Assembly: GCA_041741535.1 (NCBI GenBank)
Contig: JBGSJV010000006.1
Location: 1 to 64,000 of the forward strand
Direction of reading: 5' to 3'
Length of the DNA: 64,000 bases
Origin: M30B19 sp041741535
GTDB taxonomy: Bacteria > Planctomycetota > Planctomycetia > Pirellulales > Pirellulaceae
Numbering within the stretch: the first letter of the stretch is position 1; the number at the start of each line of letters is the position of its first letter. The translations under genes and the position numbers were made by a program. The notes under the pieces are model-generated. The model saw only the letters and a list, made by a program, of their open reading frames with translations. It ran no database searches and was not told the origin of the DNA. Positions 45,242 through 53,210 of this stretch are shown here, piece after piece.

Positions 45242-47686
45242 CTAGTCCAAGAAATCCGCCGCGCCACTGTCGGTGTCCAACATGGCAGGGACAATTTTCA
45301 ACCTGCCGTTCTCGACTAGTTGGCGAATCACTTGACTATGTTCCAAGATCAAGCGAATCGTTCGCCGGATATGCCGTTCGGAAAAATGATTCACCAAGGT
45401 GCGCTGTTCCTGTTCTGACATCGAAACAAATCGAGCGACTGCATCGCGATCAACCGATTCAGCAATCTCCGTCAAAACCGATTCCAAATTCTCACACCCG
45501 GCAACCAGCGGTAGATAATCCGGCTCAGATACACGTCGGGCGACAATCTCAATGAGTTGGCTGTCGTAGCGACTAAAAACCACGATCAGCTTGATTCCGC
45601 CGACCGTGGCGGCATACTCCAAGCCGCCCAACGCCTGCCGCGAAAAAACCGCCCCCGGCATTCTCAAGCCAAACGCATCTCCAATCCCCAGGTCAAACAA
45701 CATCTCGACGGGGGTCTTGGAATCGATGCCCGTATAAAAAGCCGCGATCGGACGATGGTTCGACCCGGGCAAGCTACTCGGACGCAGGTCATGATCGATT
45801 GGATGGCCTTCGACAAAACGCTTGTTGCCTTCCAGCAGCATTGCTTGTACTTGGTCCGGCGTCAAACGCTCACGAGCCTCCACAAGCGAATAGTCGACAG
45901 AATCTTCTTTGCTTTGGAAGCGATAACGGTCTCGGAAACCAATCAACTCCAGACGAATACCCAAAGCCGGCGCGGTCTTGGTTTGAAAGTCACGGATCAT
46001 CCCCAACACATCGGGGTCGATGTAGTCCGAACGTCGCGCATCCAGCAGCAAACGACTACCTTGCTTGGCTTCGCGCATCGCGGCCAACAAACTGGCTTTG
46101 TTCAAAAAGCTCACTTGATTCGCGAGTTCCACGTGCAGCAATTCACCATCCAGATGCTTTTCGTGTATCATCCTTACCGGACGACGCACATTGCTATTCA
46201 AAATAAACAGCAAGCTTAACACCAAGCCGATGATCACACCAATCAACAAGTCCGTCAACACAATCGATCCCAACGTTAGAACAAACGGTAGCAATTGGTA
46301 GCGACCTTCTTTTGCCATCGCCTGAAACAGAGTGGGACTGGCTAACTTGTAACCGGTCATAAGTAAAATGGCCGCCAAACACGACAAAGGAATCATGTTC
46401 AATAACCACGGAATTGCCACGACACAAGCAACCAGCAGGAGTCCGTGAATGATCGCCGACAGCTTCGTTTCACTGCCCGCGTTCACGTTGACCGAACCGC
46501 GAATCACCACGCTGGTTACTGGCAAGCCGCCAATCAGGCCACAGCATACGTTGCCGCATCCTTGCGCTATCAACTCCCGATTCGGCGGCGAGACCCGCTG
46601 TTTCTTGTCGAGTTTATCCACCGCTTCCAGATTGAGCAGGGTCTCGAGCGATGCGACGATCGCCAACGTCACCGCTGCCACATACACGGCCGAATTTGCC
46701 CATTGCGAAAAATCTGGTAGACGAGCAAAACCCACGATATCCGACCAGCTTTGGGCGGTTGGGACAAAAACAAAGTGATTTTCCACCAAACTCCATCCCT
46801 GGCCCCAGCCCAACGACTGAAACACAACACCCAAAACCGCCCCCAAGATCACGACGACCAAGGGAGAAGGAACCAACGACTTCTTCAGCGCCTTGATCTG
46901 ATCCCAAACGATCAAGAAAGCCAACGATATCAATCCGATCAACAATGATGCCCATTGAATTCCATTGTCGTATTGAAACACGGCCTTCATGTCGCGAATG
47001 AATTTGAAGATCTGTTGACCAATCTCATGGCCGTGGTTCGCCGGACCATGGACCGCTGTACCCGGGCTTGCTGTACTGGGGCCCGCCACTTCGTGCCCGT
47101 TCGACCCGTTCTCTTCGTTTTGGTGTCCATCGCTCACAGGGTTTGCGTCGCTTCGTTCACCCGAACGTGACGGGTCCCCACCTCCTCCACGCTGTGGTGA
47201 AACCATCGCCGAAGCATCCATGGCAACTACAGATGATGATTTTCCGCGTAAGTCCTTTTGCAGACCCAACAACAATGGCAATTGGCCCAGGATCAAAATA
47301 ACGCCGATCGCCGCCAACAATCCTTTGATGACACTGGAGGGGAAAAATGCCGACAGGACACCGGCTTTCACAACTCCCAACACTATCTGTAAGACGCCGG
47401 CGAACAACACCGCTAACAGGAACGTTTCGAACGAACCCAACTGAGTAATTTGACCAGCCACAATCGCGGTCAGTCCCGCGGCGGGCCCTGAAACACTCGT
47501 GTGTGAACCGCTGATCACTCCGGTAACAATCGCGCCCACCACGCCTGCGATCAGTCCTGCCATCGGGTCGGCTCCCGATCCAATCGCGATGCCCAAACAT
47601 AACGGCAATGCCACAAGAAATACAATCAAACCAGCGACAAAATCCTTACCGAACTTGGCGATGGAATAGGTGGAGTCGTTTTTCAT
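45242..47686 (-). CDS. SulP anion transporter-STAS fused to a zinc-less carbonic-anhydrase-like domain
   Basis: 814 aa paralogue of the next gene, same domain order: SulP membrane domain, STAS (HVELANQVSFLNKASLLAAMREAKQGSRLLLDARRSDYIDPDVLGMIRDFQ), and a carbonic-anhydrase-like C-terminus. In that last domain every zinc ligand is replaced: SCIDSR reads TGIDSK (Cys to Gly653; Asp655 kept), and GHTKCGA reads SRYDSQL (His to Arg706, Cys to Ser709). Loss of enzyme activity is therefore inferred; the fold seems kept. A 75-residue Gly/Ser/Asp/His-rich insert (about 150-225) interrupts the membrane domain between early segments; it is absent from the paralogue. ATG 47686 is preferred to TTG 47722. 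First gene of the two-gene unit. Confidence 0.88.
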   Translation of the reverse strand: MKNDSTYSIAKFGKDFVAGLIVFLVALPLCLGIAIGSGADPMAGLIAGVVGAIVTGVISGSHTSVSGPAAGLTAIVAGQITQLGSFETFLLAVLFAGVLQIVLGVVKAGVLSAFFPSSVIKGLLAAIGVILILGQLPLLLGLQKDLRGKSSSVVAMDASAMVSPQRGGGGDPSRSGERSDANPVSDGHQNEENGSNGHEVAGPSTASPGTAVHGPANHGHEIGQQIFKFIRDMKAVFQYDNGIQWASLLIGLISLAFLIVWDQIKALKKSLVPSPLVVVILGAVLGVVFQSLGWGQGWSLVENHFVFVPTAQSWSDIVGFARLPDFSQWANSAVYVAAVTLAIVASLETLLNLEAVDKLDKKQRVSPPNRELIAQGCGNVCCGLIGGLPVTSVVIRGSVNVNAGSETKLSAIIHGLLLVACVVAIPWLLNMIPLSCLAAILLMTGYKLASPTLFQAMAKEGRYQLLPFVLTLGSIVLTDLLIGVIIGLVLSLLFILNSNVRRPVRMIHEKHLDGELLHVELANQVSFLNKASLLAAMREAKQGSRLLLDARRSDYIDPDVLGMIRDFQTKTAPALGIRLELIGFRDRYRFQSKEDSVDYSLVEARERLTPDQVQAMLLEGNKRFVEGHPIDHDLRPSSLPGSNHRPIAAFYTGIDSKTPVEMLFDLGIGDAFGLRMPGAVFSRQALGGLEYAATVGGIKLIVVFSRYDSQLIEIVARRVSEPDYLPLVAGCENLESVLTEIAESVDRDAVARFVSMSEQEQRTLVNHFSERHIRRTIRLILEHSQVIRQLVENGRLKIVPAMLDTDSGAADFLD

Positions 47687-47838
47687 GTTCTGCGTACTTT
47701 GAAAAATAGTGCGAGAGTGCAAAAGACGCTGGCAATCTGAATAAACTTAGGATCCCTGCTTCCGTGTGCAAACATAACGACACAGCAGAACGACTCGACA
47801 CGAGTCGGCAAAGCAGAAGAGAACCGCAACCGATAGGT

Positions 47839-48276
47839 TTAAATCAACAACGGGGCGATGGAATTGTCAGGCCGACGATGCCCGACAGACAAATAAGAAT
47901 GTCGATAATCACGGCTCAAATGCCGGCAACAAAAGCGCACAATATTGGAGTTTCGACCTCGCTGGCGCACACACTTCCGTCGAGTGAATTCGCGGTCACT
48001 GGCCGAGAATGTCTCGGATTCGTGGTGCCGCCAATTGATCGAATCCACGACCTCGACGGTTTCAATCACTTCGCCCGTCACAAGTTCAGGAATCCCCGTG
48101 CGAGATCCGAAGAGGCCCAACAAGATGGCCGACATCGCGGCCCAACGTACCAACCGATTTGTGATCCAACGGAGTCGTGGCACAAACATGGGGACCCGCA
48201 GTTGCAAACGTACGACCGAAACCTCAGCCGACTGGGCTGACTGGTGTCGTTCGATCGTTTGCTTCTTCGCAACCAT
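47839..48276 (-). CDS. Possible small membrane protein
   Basis: 145-codon frame on the minus strand upstream of the SulP genes. It has a start ATG with TAGGG about six bases upstream, one plausible membrane segment (WAAMSAILLGLFGSRTGIPELV, about residues 45-66) after a basic N-terminus, and a basic Cys/His-containing C-terminus (CVRQRGRNSNIVRFCCRH). No homologue recognised. It could be random; frames on the other strand overlap it. Codon use does not settle the matter. Confidence 0.33.
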   Translation of the reverse strand: MVAKKQTIERHQSAQSAEVSVVRLQLRVPMFVPRLRWITNRLVRWAAMSAILLGLFGSRTGIPELVTGEVIETVEVVDSINWRHHESETFSASDREFTRRKCVRQRGRNSNIVRFCCRHLSRDYRHSYLSVGHRRPDNSIAPLLI

Positions 48277-48643
48277 CGTTACCCTACGTTCATTGGCTCA
48301 AAACTTGTCCCGAATGTGATGATACGGCCGCAATCGTCGTACCCCTCGTGCCTCCGCTCGAAACAGTCCGAGTACCGTAACAAAAACGGGCTCAGGTGGC
48401 AAGCGTCAACGCGACGTTCAGTGTCGTAATCCATTAGAAATGTCCCCTGAAGCGACCGTTCGCAATGTCGCCACGTTAACTTGGACTGCCACGGCCATGC
48501 ACTGGGCAAAAAGCAACGTTGGCCCAATCTTTCGGGCTTTTCTTGGCTCCGCCTGGGAGGTAGTCTTTAAGAGCCCTCCGCGGGGATGCCCATTTTAAAG
48601 GTTAAATCGAAGTCCCAATCGAAAAGCAAGGTTGCCACGACTT
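48277..48643. other. Intergenic region before DUF2200
   Basis: About 370 bases with no supported gene. It contains a short GC-rich inverted pair near 48552-48588 (GCCCTCCGCGGGG) but nothing I can name. With the doubtful frame at 47839-48276 also discounted, the gene-free space would extend from 47687 to 48643. Confidence 0.4.
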
Positions 48644-49003
48644 ATGAGTACTCACGATGACCGAATCGCCAAGATGACTTTTGCGTCGGTTTACCCCCAC
48701 TATGTGGCCAAAGTCGAAAAGAAAGGGCGCACCCGTGATGAACTTCATCAAGTCATCGAATGGCTCACTGGTTTCAAAGTTGCTGCATTAGAAAAGTTGA
48801 TCGCGAAGGGCGTTACCTTTGAAGAGTTCTTCAACAAGGCCAAACTAAATCCCAACGCCCACCTGATCACGGGGACCATTTGCGGCTACCGCGTTGAGGA
48901 AATCGAGAACCCGCTCACGCAAAAAGCCCGATACTTGGATAAGTTGGTCGACGAACTCGCCAAGGGTCGCAAAATGGAAAAGATATTGCGGACCGTTGCG
49001 TAA
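48644..49003 (+). CDS. DUF2200 family protein
   Basis: 119-aa cytoplasmic protein. The sequence IAKMTFASVYPHYVAKVEKKGRTRDELHQVIEWLTGF, followed by VTFEEFF, NPNAHLITGTICGYRVEEIENPLTQKARYLDKLVDELAKGR, is typical of DUF2200 over its whole length. The family has no established function; the YPHY and EIENP motifs are the conserved ones. ATG 48644 is preferred to TTG 48632. Monocistronic, followed by the family 2 palindromic repeat and a convergent gene. Confidence 0.9.
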   Translation: MSTHDDRIAKMTFASVYPHYVAKVEKKGRTRDELHQVIEWLTGFKVAALEKLIAKGVTFEEFFNKAKLNPNAHLITGTICGYRVEEIENPLTQKARYLDKLVDELAKGRKMEKILRTVA

Positions 49004-49068
49004 CGGGTCGATCCAATTCTCGCACCAATTCCATATTGGCGAGACAACCTCTGTCGACCGGTTAGGCC

Positions 49069-49211
49069 CAATACCGTTCAACGAAGGACTTGTTTCGCTT
49101 CCCACTCGCTCAGCGACGCAATGCGGGGCGAAATCTATAAGCAATTGGGCAAAGTGGGTCCCCGCCCAGCATTGCTCTGCGTCGCGGTTAAACGAAAATT
49201 GAACGGTATTG
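49069..49211. repeat. Palindromic intergenic repeat, family 2, copy B
   Basis: Perfect 13-bp inverted ends CAATACCGTTCAA (49069-49081) and TTGAACGGTATTG (49199-49211). Inside, GCGACGCA (49113-49120) pairs with TGCGTCGC (49178-49185), and GCAATGCGGGGCG nearly matches the complement of CGCCCAGCATTGC. The ends match copy A at 18138-18252. Located between convergent genes, where a bidirectional terminator function is conceivable. Confidence 0.7.
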
Positions 49212-49259
49212 CCGCTAGGGCGGTTGTTTCGCCGTCGCCTCAACCCCAGTGTCACTGAC

Positions 49260-50063
49260 TCAATCCAGCATACCCAATTTTTTTGCGGGCACCAAGGTTG
49301 TTGGAAGTCCAACACCCTGTTCCGCCTCGCGAGCTGACCGCCGGATTTCTTTGTCTTTTTTCAGATCGGGATACTTTTCTAATAGTTTCTTGAACAAAGC
49401 GTAAGCTACTTCGTACTTTTGCTGTTGCAGCAAAAACTTGGCGGCCAAATGGAGCACGCCTTCGTGTCCACCCTGACGATCTTCCACCAAAGCGTTGGCC
49501 AAGGAATGAACTTCGTTGTTTTTTTTTGCTTCCATTGCATCAAATAAGCGAATACGTTTTGAACTGATTCGTTCGGGGTCTAGTCTCACCGCCGCTTGAA
49601 AACAATCATTGGCTTCGGCGACATGTTGCCGGGCTTCGAACCAAGTTCCCAAGGCCAACATCGTGTCGTAGTCCGCGCCATGAGTGGCTCGGATCGCCGA
49701 CGCTAGATCCCATGCATCCGCTAGTTGATTAAACATCGAGTAAGTCGCCAAGAGCGACAGCGCCGCCTCGGCCGAGTTTGGTGCTTGGCCCAATTGATTC
49801 AATCCGTTTGAGATGGCCTGTTCACGCAACTGCTCCCATTGCTTGAGCGGCATCGCCCTATGCATTCCGCAGGCACTGCACTCGCCGATGATCATCTGAC
49901 GGCCCAGCGGAATTACCGGGATGTAGACCACGACAAAAAATAGACCGACATCATAGTCCGACAACGTGGCCGCTCGGTGACAATGCTCGCAAACTCCCGG
50001 GCTGCTCACGAGATTCTGCTTAAAATAGTAATAGGTCCCGATGCCGTTAATTGTAATTGGCAT
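49260..50063 (-). CDS. Zinc-ribbon and TPR-like protein
   Basis: 267 aa. N-terminal zinc ribbon split by a hydrophobic segment: CEHC (Cys25/28), then LFFVVVYIPVIPLG (about 41-54), then CSACG (Cys62/65). From about residue 85 the protein is helical with TPR-like repeats (ALGTWFEARQHVAEANDCFQAAVRLDP; LHLAAKFLLQQQKYEVAYALFKKLLEKYPDL). Such proteins are common and uncharacterised in planctomycetes; a scaffold role at the membrane is a guess. Start ATG 50063; the cinA-like gene diverges 85 bases away. It converges with DUF2200. Confidence 0.75.
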   Translation of the reverse strand: MPITINGIGTYYYFKQNLVSSPGVCEHCHRAATLSDYDVGLFFVVVYIPVIPLGRQMIIGECSACGMHRAMPLKQWEQLREQAISNGLNQLGQAPNSAEAALSLLATYSMFNQLADAWDLASAIRATHGADYDTMLALGTWFEARQHVAEANDCFQAAVRLDPERISSKRIRLFDAMEAKKNNEVHSLANALVEDRQGGHEGVLHLAAKFLLQQQKYEVAYALFKKLLEKYPDLKKDKEIRRSAREAEQGVGLPTTLVPAKKLGMLD

Positions 50064-50148
50064 TGCTAACTCGCCACCGAGTACAAATTTTGGTAAAAAC
50101 CGAAGTCAGGACACCGGTTCGGGTGTCTCGCAACTCTAATCTAACACG

Positions 50149-51492
50149 GTGAAGAACTTGAGCAAGAGATTCGCAGAAGTTATTTCGATTGGCGACGAAT
50201 TGACCAGCGGACAGCGACTCGACACGAACAGCCAGTGGCTCAGTCTCCAATTGGGGGAACTGGGAGTCACTGTCTTGGCCCATCAGACCATCGGTGATTA
50301 TTTGGAGCCGATGAAGACGGCATTCCGATTGGCCGCCGACCGCTCGCAGATTGTGTTGGTAACGGGTGGCTTGGGGCCCACGCAAGACGATCTGACGCGG
50401 CAAGCTCTCGCGGAGGCTTTTGGTTCCGAGCTGTTTTTTCACGATCCGAGTTGGGAAGAAATCCGCAGCCGCTTCGCAACTCGCCAAATCATTCCGCCGG
50501 ACAGCAACCGACTCCAAGCAATGTTTCCGGTTGGTTCGCAACCAATTTCCAACCCGCATGGCACGGCTCCGGGAATTCATTGGACGATCAAACGCCCGAA
50601 CCTCGACACACAATTCTTTTGCCTGCCAGGCGTCCCCGTCGAAATGCGGGAAATGTACTTGGCCAGCATACGCCCCGTTCTTGAACAGCAGTTCGTCGAT
50701 CACCGCCAAGTTATCGTACAGCGAGTTATCAAAACGTTTGGGGCCGGTGAAAGCCATGTCGAGAGTCTGCTCCCCGATTTGATCAAACGAGGCAATGATC
50801 CACAGGTTGGCATTACCGCCAGCCAAGCGACCATTACACTGCGATTGTTGACGACCGCCGCCTCGCAGGAATTGGGGGAACAAAAACTTCGGCCCGTCGT
50901 CGAAACAATCTACGAGTGTCTGGGACCGTTGGTATTTGGCGAAGGGGATGTCGAACTCGAGGATGTCGTGGTAGCACAAATCGAGGAACGTCAACTGCGG
51001 TTGGTCGTGGTGGAATGGGGCACAAGAGGCTTGGTGGCACAACGTTTGGACGAAGCTTACGCGCGCCGAGATCCTGCCGAAACCCTCGGCCCAGCCCGGT
51101 ATTCTGGCGCCATTATTTTGCCTCACTGGGATGCGGTGACCAAATGGCTAGCGCCCGATGTGGTCTATGCCGAAAACACATCTCCGGGCATGCCGCAGGT
51201 CTTGAGCGACTTGGCGCGAGTCGCCGCAGAACGATTCCAAGCGGATTTATCGGTAGCTGGAGGTCCGTTGCCGGGAGCAGCGACCGCAACATTGCGCGGG
51301 TCTGGGCCGACACCAAGCGAGCCGAAGAACGCGAATCCCGAGTTCGAGTTGGTAGCCCGCCAGTCGTCGACATCGGCCGGGCACGAAACACCGGCCCGCT
51401 TTTCGGTCCTTGGCCATCCCAGTCTCTGGCGGCCACGTGCTACCAAACAAATTCTGAACCACCTCCGTCTGCTCCTTGAATCCGTAATGTAG
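50149..51492 (+). CDS. CinA-like protein with degenerate C-terminal domain
   Basis: 447 aa. The N-terminal ~165 residues are a molybdopterin-binding/COG1058 domain (EVISIGDELTSGQRLDTNSQWLSLQL, VLVTGGLGPTQDDLTRQALAEAFG), which in CinA hydrolyses ADP-ribose; middle KH-like region (RVIKTFGAGESHVESLLPDLI; PQVGITASQATITLRL). The C-terminal domain corresponds to the PncC nicotinamide-mononucleotide amidohydrolase, but the catalytic ESC(S/T)GG motif reads EWGTRG (Ser to Trp290, Cys to Gly291), and the rest is poorly conserved with a Pro/Ser-rich stretch. Amidohydrolase activity is thus unlikely. The start GTG 50149 is the only good candidate. Expected in NAD salvage or as a regulator; the competence link is only nominal. 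Confidence 0.82.
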   Translation: MKNLSKRFAEVISIGDELTSGQRLDTNSQWLSLQLGELGVTVLAHQTIGDYLEPMKTAFRLAADRSQIVLVTGGLGPTQDDLTRQALAEAFGSELFFHDPSWEEIRSRFATRQIIPPDSNRLQAMFPVGSQPISNPHGTAPGIHWTIKRPNLDTQFFCLPGVPVEMREMYLASIRPVLEQQFVDHRQVIVQRVIKTFGAGESHVESLLPDLIKRGNDPQVGITASQATITLRLLTTAASQELGEQKLRPVVETIYECLGPLVFGEGDVELEDVVVAQIEERQLRLVVVEWGTRGLVAQRLDEAYARRDPAETLGPARYSGAIILPHWDAVTKWLAPDVVYAENTSPGMPQVLSDLARVAAERFQADLSVAGGPLPGAATATLRGSGPTPSEPKNANPEFELVARQSSTSAGHETPARFSVLGHPSLWRPRATKQILNHLRLLLESVM

Positions 51493-51761
51493 TTCCCTGC
51501 CAAGTCGTCAGGCACGGTTTTTGCGTTACGGTCTCGCCGCGACCAGCGACCGATTCTGGCCGGCATGAAGTCCCTACCGCCATGTGTGTGCGGGACTCCA
51601 GCGCCAGCGACATCGGGGTGGCGTAGCCGTGCTGGGTTTGGATTGCCATGAACCTCGCCCAGTTGGTAAACTTGTTACATAACTTCGAGCAAAGTTTGGG
51701 GCAAGATTGCAGAGTATACGTCTGGGGCATGACACTTTGGTTTTATTAGGAGTCAATAACG
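51493..51761. other. Intergenic region after the cinA-like gene
   Basis: 269 bases. The minus strand has an open frame across part of it with a tryptophan-poor, low-information protein; I do not support it. No repeat copy or hairpin is striking. AGGAG at 51748-51752 is the ribosome binding site of the next gene. Confidence 0.4.
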
Positions 51762-52535
51762 ATGCGACTGACAAAATGGATCAAGGGTGGGGAACAAGTT
51801 CGGCGGAGAAGCGGATTCGTTCCGTTCGGCGTAGCGGCATGGTTCGCCGGTGCGGCCGTACTGGGTGGTTTAACGGTACTGACATGGTGCCCAGTTCAAG
51901 ACCAATCCCAAGAACAAGACGAACCTCCACCGCGGGGCGCCGTCCAGGAACAAAGTGAAACCGAAGAAGCCCCCCGGCCGCCTGGGTTCCGCGGTATCGG
52001 ACGCCTTCGCGGCCCCATCCAAATGCAGTTCAACCAACAATTTGGCGGTGGCATGGGCGGCGGCATGTCCTACTCTCGCAGCTCCAGTAACGGCGTTACG
52101 ACCACCGTCATGAAAGACGGCGACCAAGAAATCAAACTCGAAGAGACTCCCGACGGCATCTTTTTGGAAATTGGACGTTCGTACACGCGAAAAGACGTCG
52201 AGCAATTGAAATCAACTCATCCGGAACTGGCCAAGGCTTTGGAAGCCTTTCCGACCATTGCCGACGGAAACGATGTCGAATTGTCGGTTCGAGCCGTCAA
52301 GAAATACGAAGCGATCAACGCCGATGACCTAAAAGAAGAACATCCTGAAGCGTTCGAACAATATCAAAAGCTCGTCAAAATGGGTGAAGGTGGATTTCAA
52401 CCTGAATTTGGTGGCGACTTTCTTGGTGGCGAAGTGTTCGGCGGCGAATTCGAAATGCCTGGGATTCAGGAACTCCGTGAACACCAGGAAAAGATGCGAC
52501 TGGAGATGGAAAAGATGTTGGAACGAATCCGCTAA
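51762..52535 (+). CDS. Membrane-anchored protein of unknown function
   Basis: 257 aa. A single N-terminal membrane segment (FVPFGVAAWFAGAAVLGGLTVLTW, about residues 19-42) after a basic start, so type II anchored or a long uncleaved signal; then a Glu/Gln/Pro-rich linker (DQSQEQDEPPPRG), a Gly-Met-rich segment (FGGGMGGGMSYSRSSS), a small beta domain (TTTVMKDGDQEIKLEETPDGIFLEIG) and a charged helical C-terminus (HQEKMRLEMEKMLERI). No known domain. Start ATG 51762 with AGGAG 9 bases upstream is well supported. Confidence 0.75.
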   Translation: MRLTKWIKGGEQVRRRSGFVPFGVAAWFAGAAVLGGLTVLTWCPVQDQSQEQDEPPPRGAVQEQSETEEAPRPPGFRGIGRLRGPIQMQFNQQFGGGMGGGMSYSRSSSNGVTTTVMKDGDQEIKLEETPDGIFLEIGRSYTRKDVEQLKSTHPELAKALEAFPTIADGNDVELSVRAVKKYEAINADDLKEEHPEAFEQYQKLVKMGEGGFQPEFGGDFLGGEVFGGEFEMPGIQELREHQEKMRLEMEKMLERIR

Positions 52536-52626
52536 AAGTCATTGCTTTCCTTTCTCACGCGAATCCGGGCGAAACTTGCCGCAAGATAGCAGCAGGTTTC
52601 GCCCATTTTTTTATCGGCTTCGAACA

Positions 52627-53208
52627 ATGACCAAACACACGTTGACTCGTGCGATCCCCAACGAATCATTTCAATTTGTTTTGCAATTCGACGGTTCCGA
52701 ACATCGTGTGTTTTCCACTTCACTCCTTTGTCAGCGCTTCGGTTGGAAAGTACTCGCTTATCCTCAGCATTTGAAGCGTTTTGTCTGGGACGAGGACAAG
52801 ATCGTGTGGTCGTCGGGCGGAGCTGTCGATGCAGAATTCCTGTACGAAAACTCAACACCCGTCGTTTTGGCGAGCCTCGAACAACAAACCATTCGCCTAA
52901 GTTACAAGAACCAAGCCCCAACCAGTCAACATAAACAGCATCACGTTTTTGGCGTGTATTTGGCTCCGTTCAGCGAGAAGTGGTTTCGCCTCGATGAATC
53001 AATTGGCGGTGGGCATGGCGATCAGGGGGGTAGCGAATCTCTAAATCTCGATGAACTTTTGGCTCGACTCGATTGGAAAGTGCATTTCCAGCAAGCCGGA
53101 TGTCCTTGGGCGATTGAAGTGATCGCAAGCAGGGTTGGTGAACCCGATCTCTTGATCGACAGGTTAGTCCGCGAAGCCTGCGAGCGCAACGGTCTGCCGG
53201 AGGTTTAG
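52627..53208 (+). CDS. Protein of unknown function (193 aa)
   Basis: No signal peptide, no membrane segment, no domain recognised. Two halves: a beta-rich part (FQFVLQFDGSEHRVFSTSLLCQRFGWKVLAYPQHLKRFVWDEDKIVW) and a C-terminal helical part (LNLDELLARLDWKVHFQQAGCPWAIEVIASRVGEPDLLIDRLVREACERNG). The ATG at 52627 opens the conserved-looking portion; the frame upstream of it runs inside the preceding gene and is discounted. It converges with the ABC operon at a distance of 2 bases. Function unknown. Confidence 0.65.
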   Translation: MTKHTLTRAIPNESFQFVLQFDGSEHRVFSTSLLCQRFGWKVLAYPQHLKRFVWDEDKIVWSSGGAVDAEFLYENSTPVVLASLEQQTIRLSYKNQAPTSQHKQHHVFGVYLAPFSEKWFRLDESIGGGHGDQGGSESLNLDELLARLDWKVHFQQAGCPWAIEVIASRVGEPDLLIDRLVREACERNGLPEV

Positions 53209-53210
53209 AA

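Noticed and set aside
47764..48240. 158-codon plus-strand frame upstream of DUF2200
   Set aside because: Translation has no domain or hydrophobic segment and no ribosome binding site; the opposite-strand frame looks slightly better, though also weak.
51440..51730. 96-codon minus-strand frame between the cinA-like gene and 51762
   Set aside because: It overlaps the end of the cinA-like gene, has no recognised domain and no convincing start signal.
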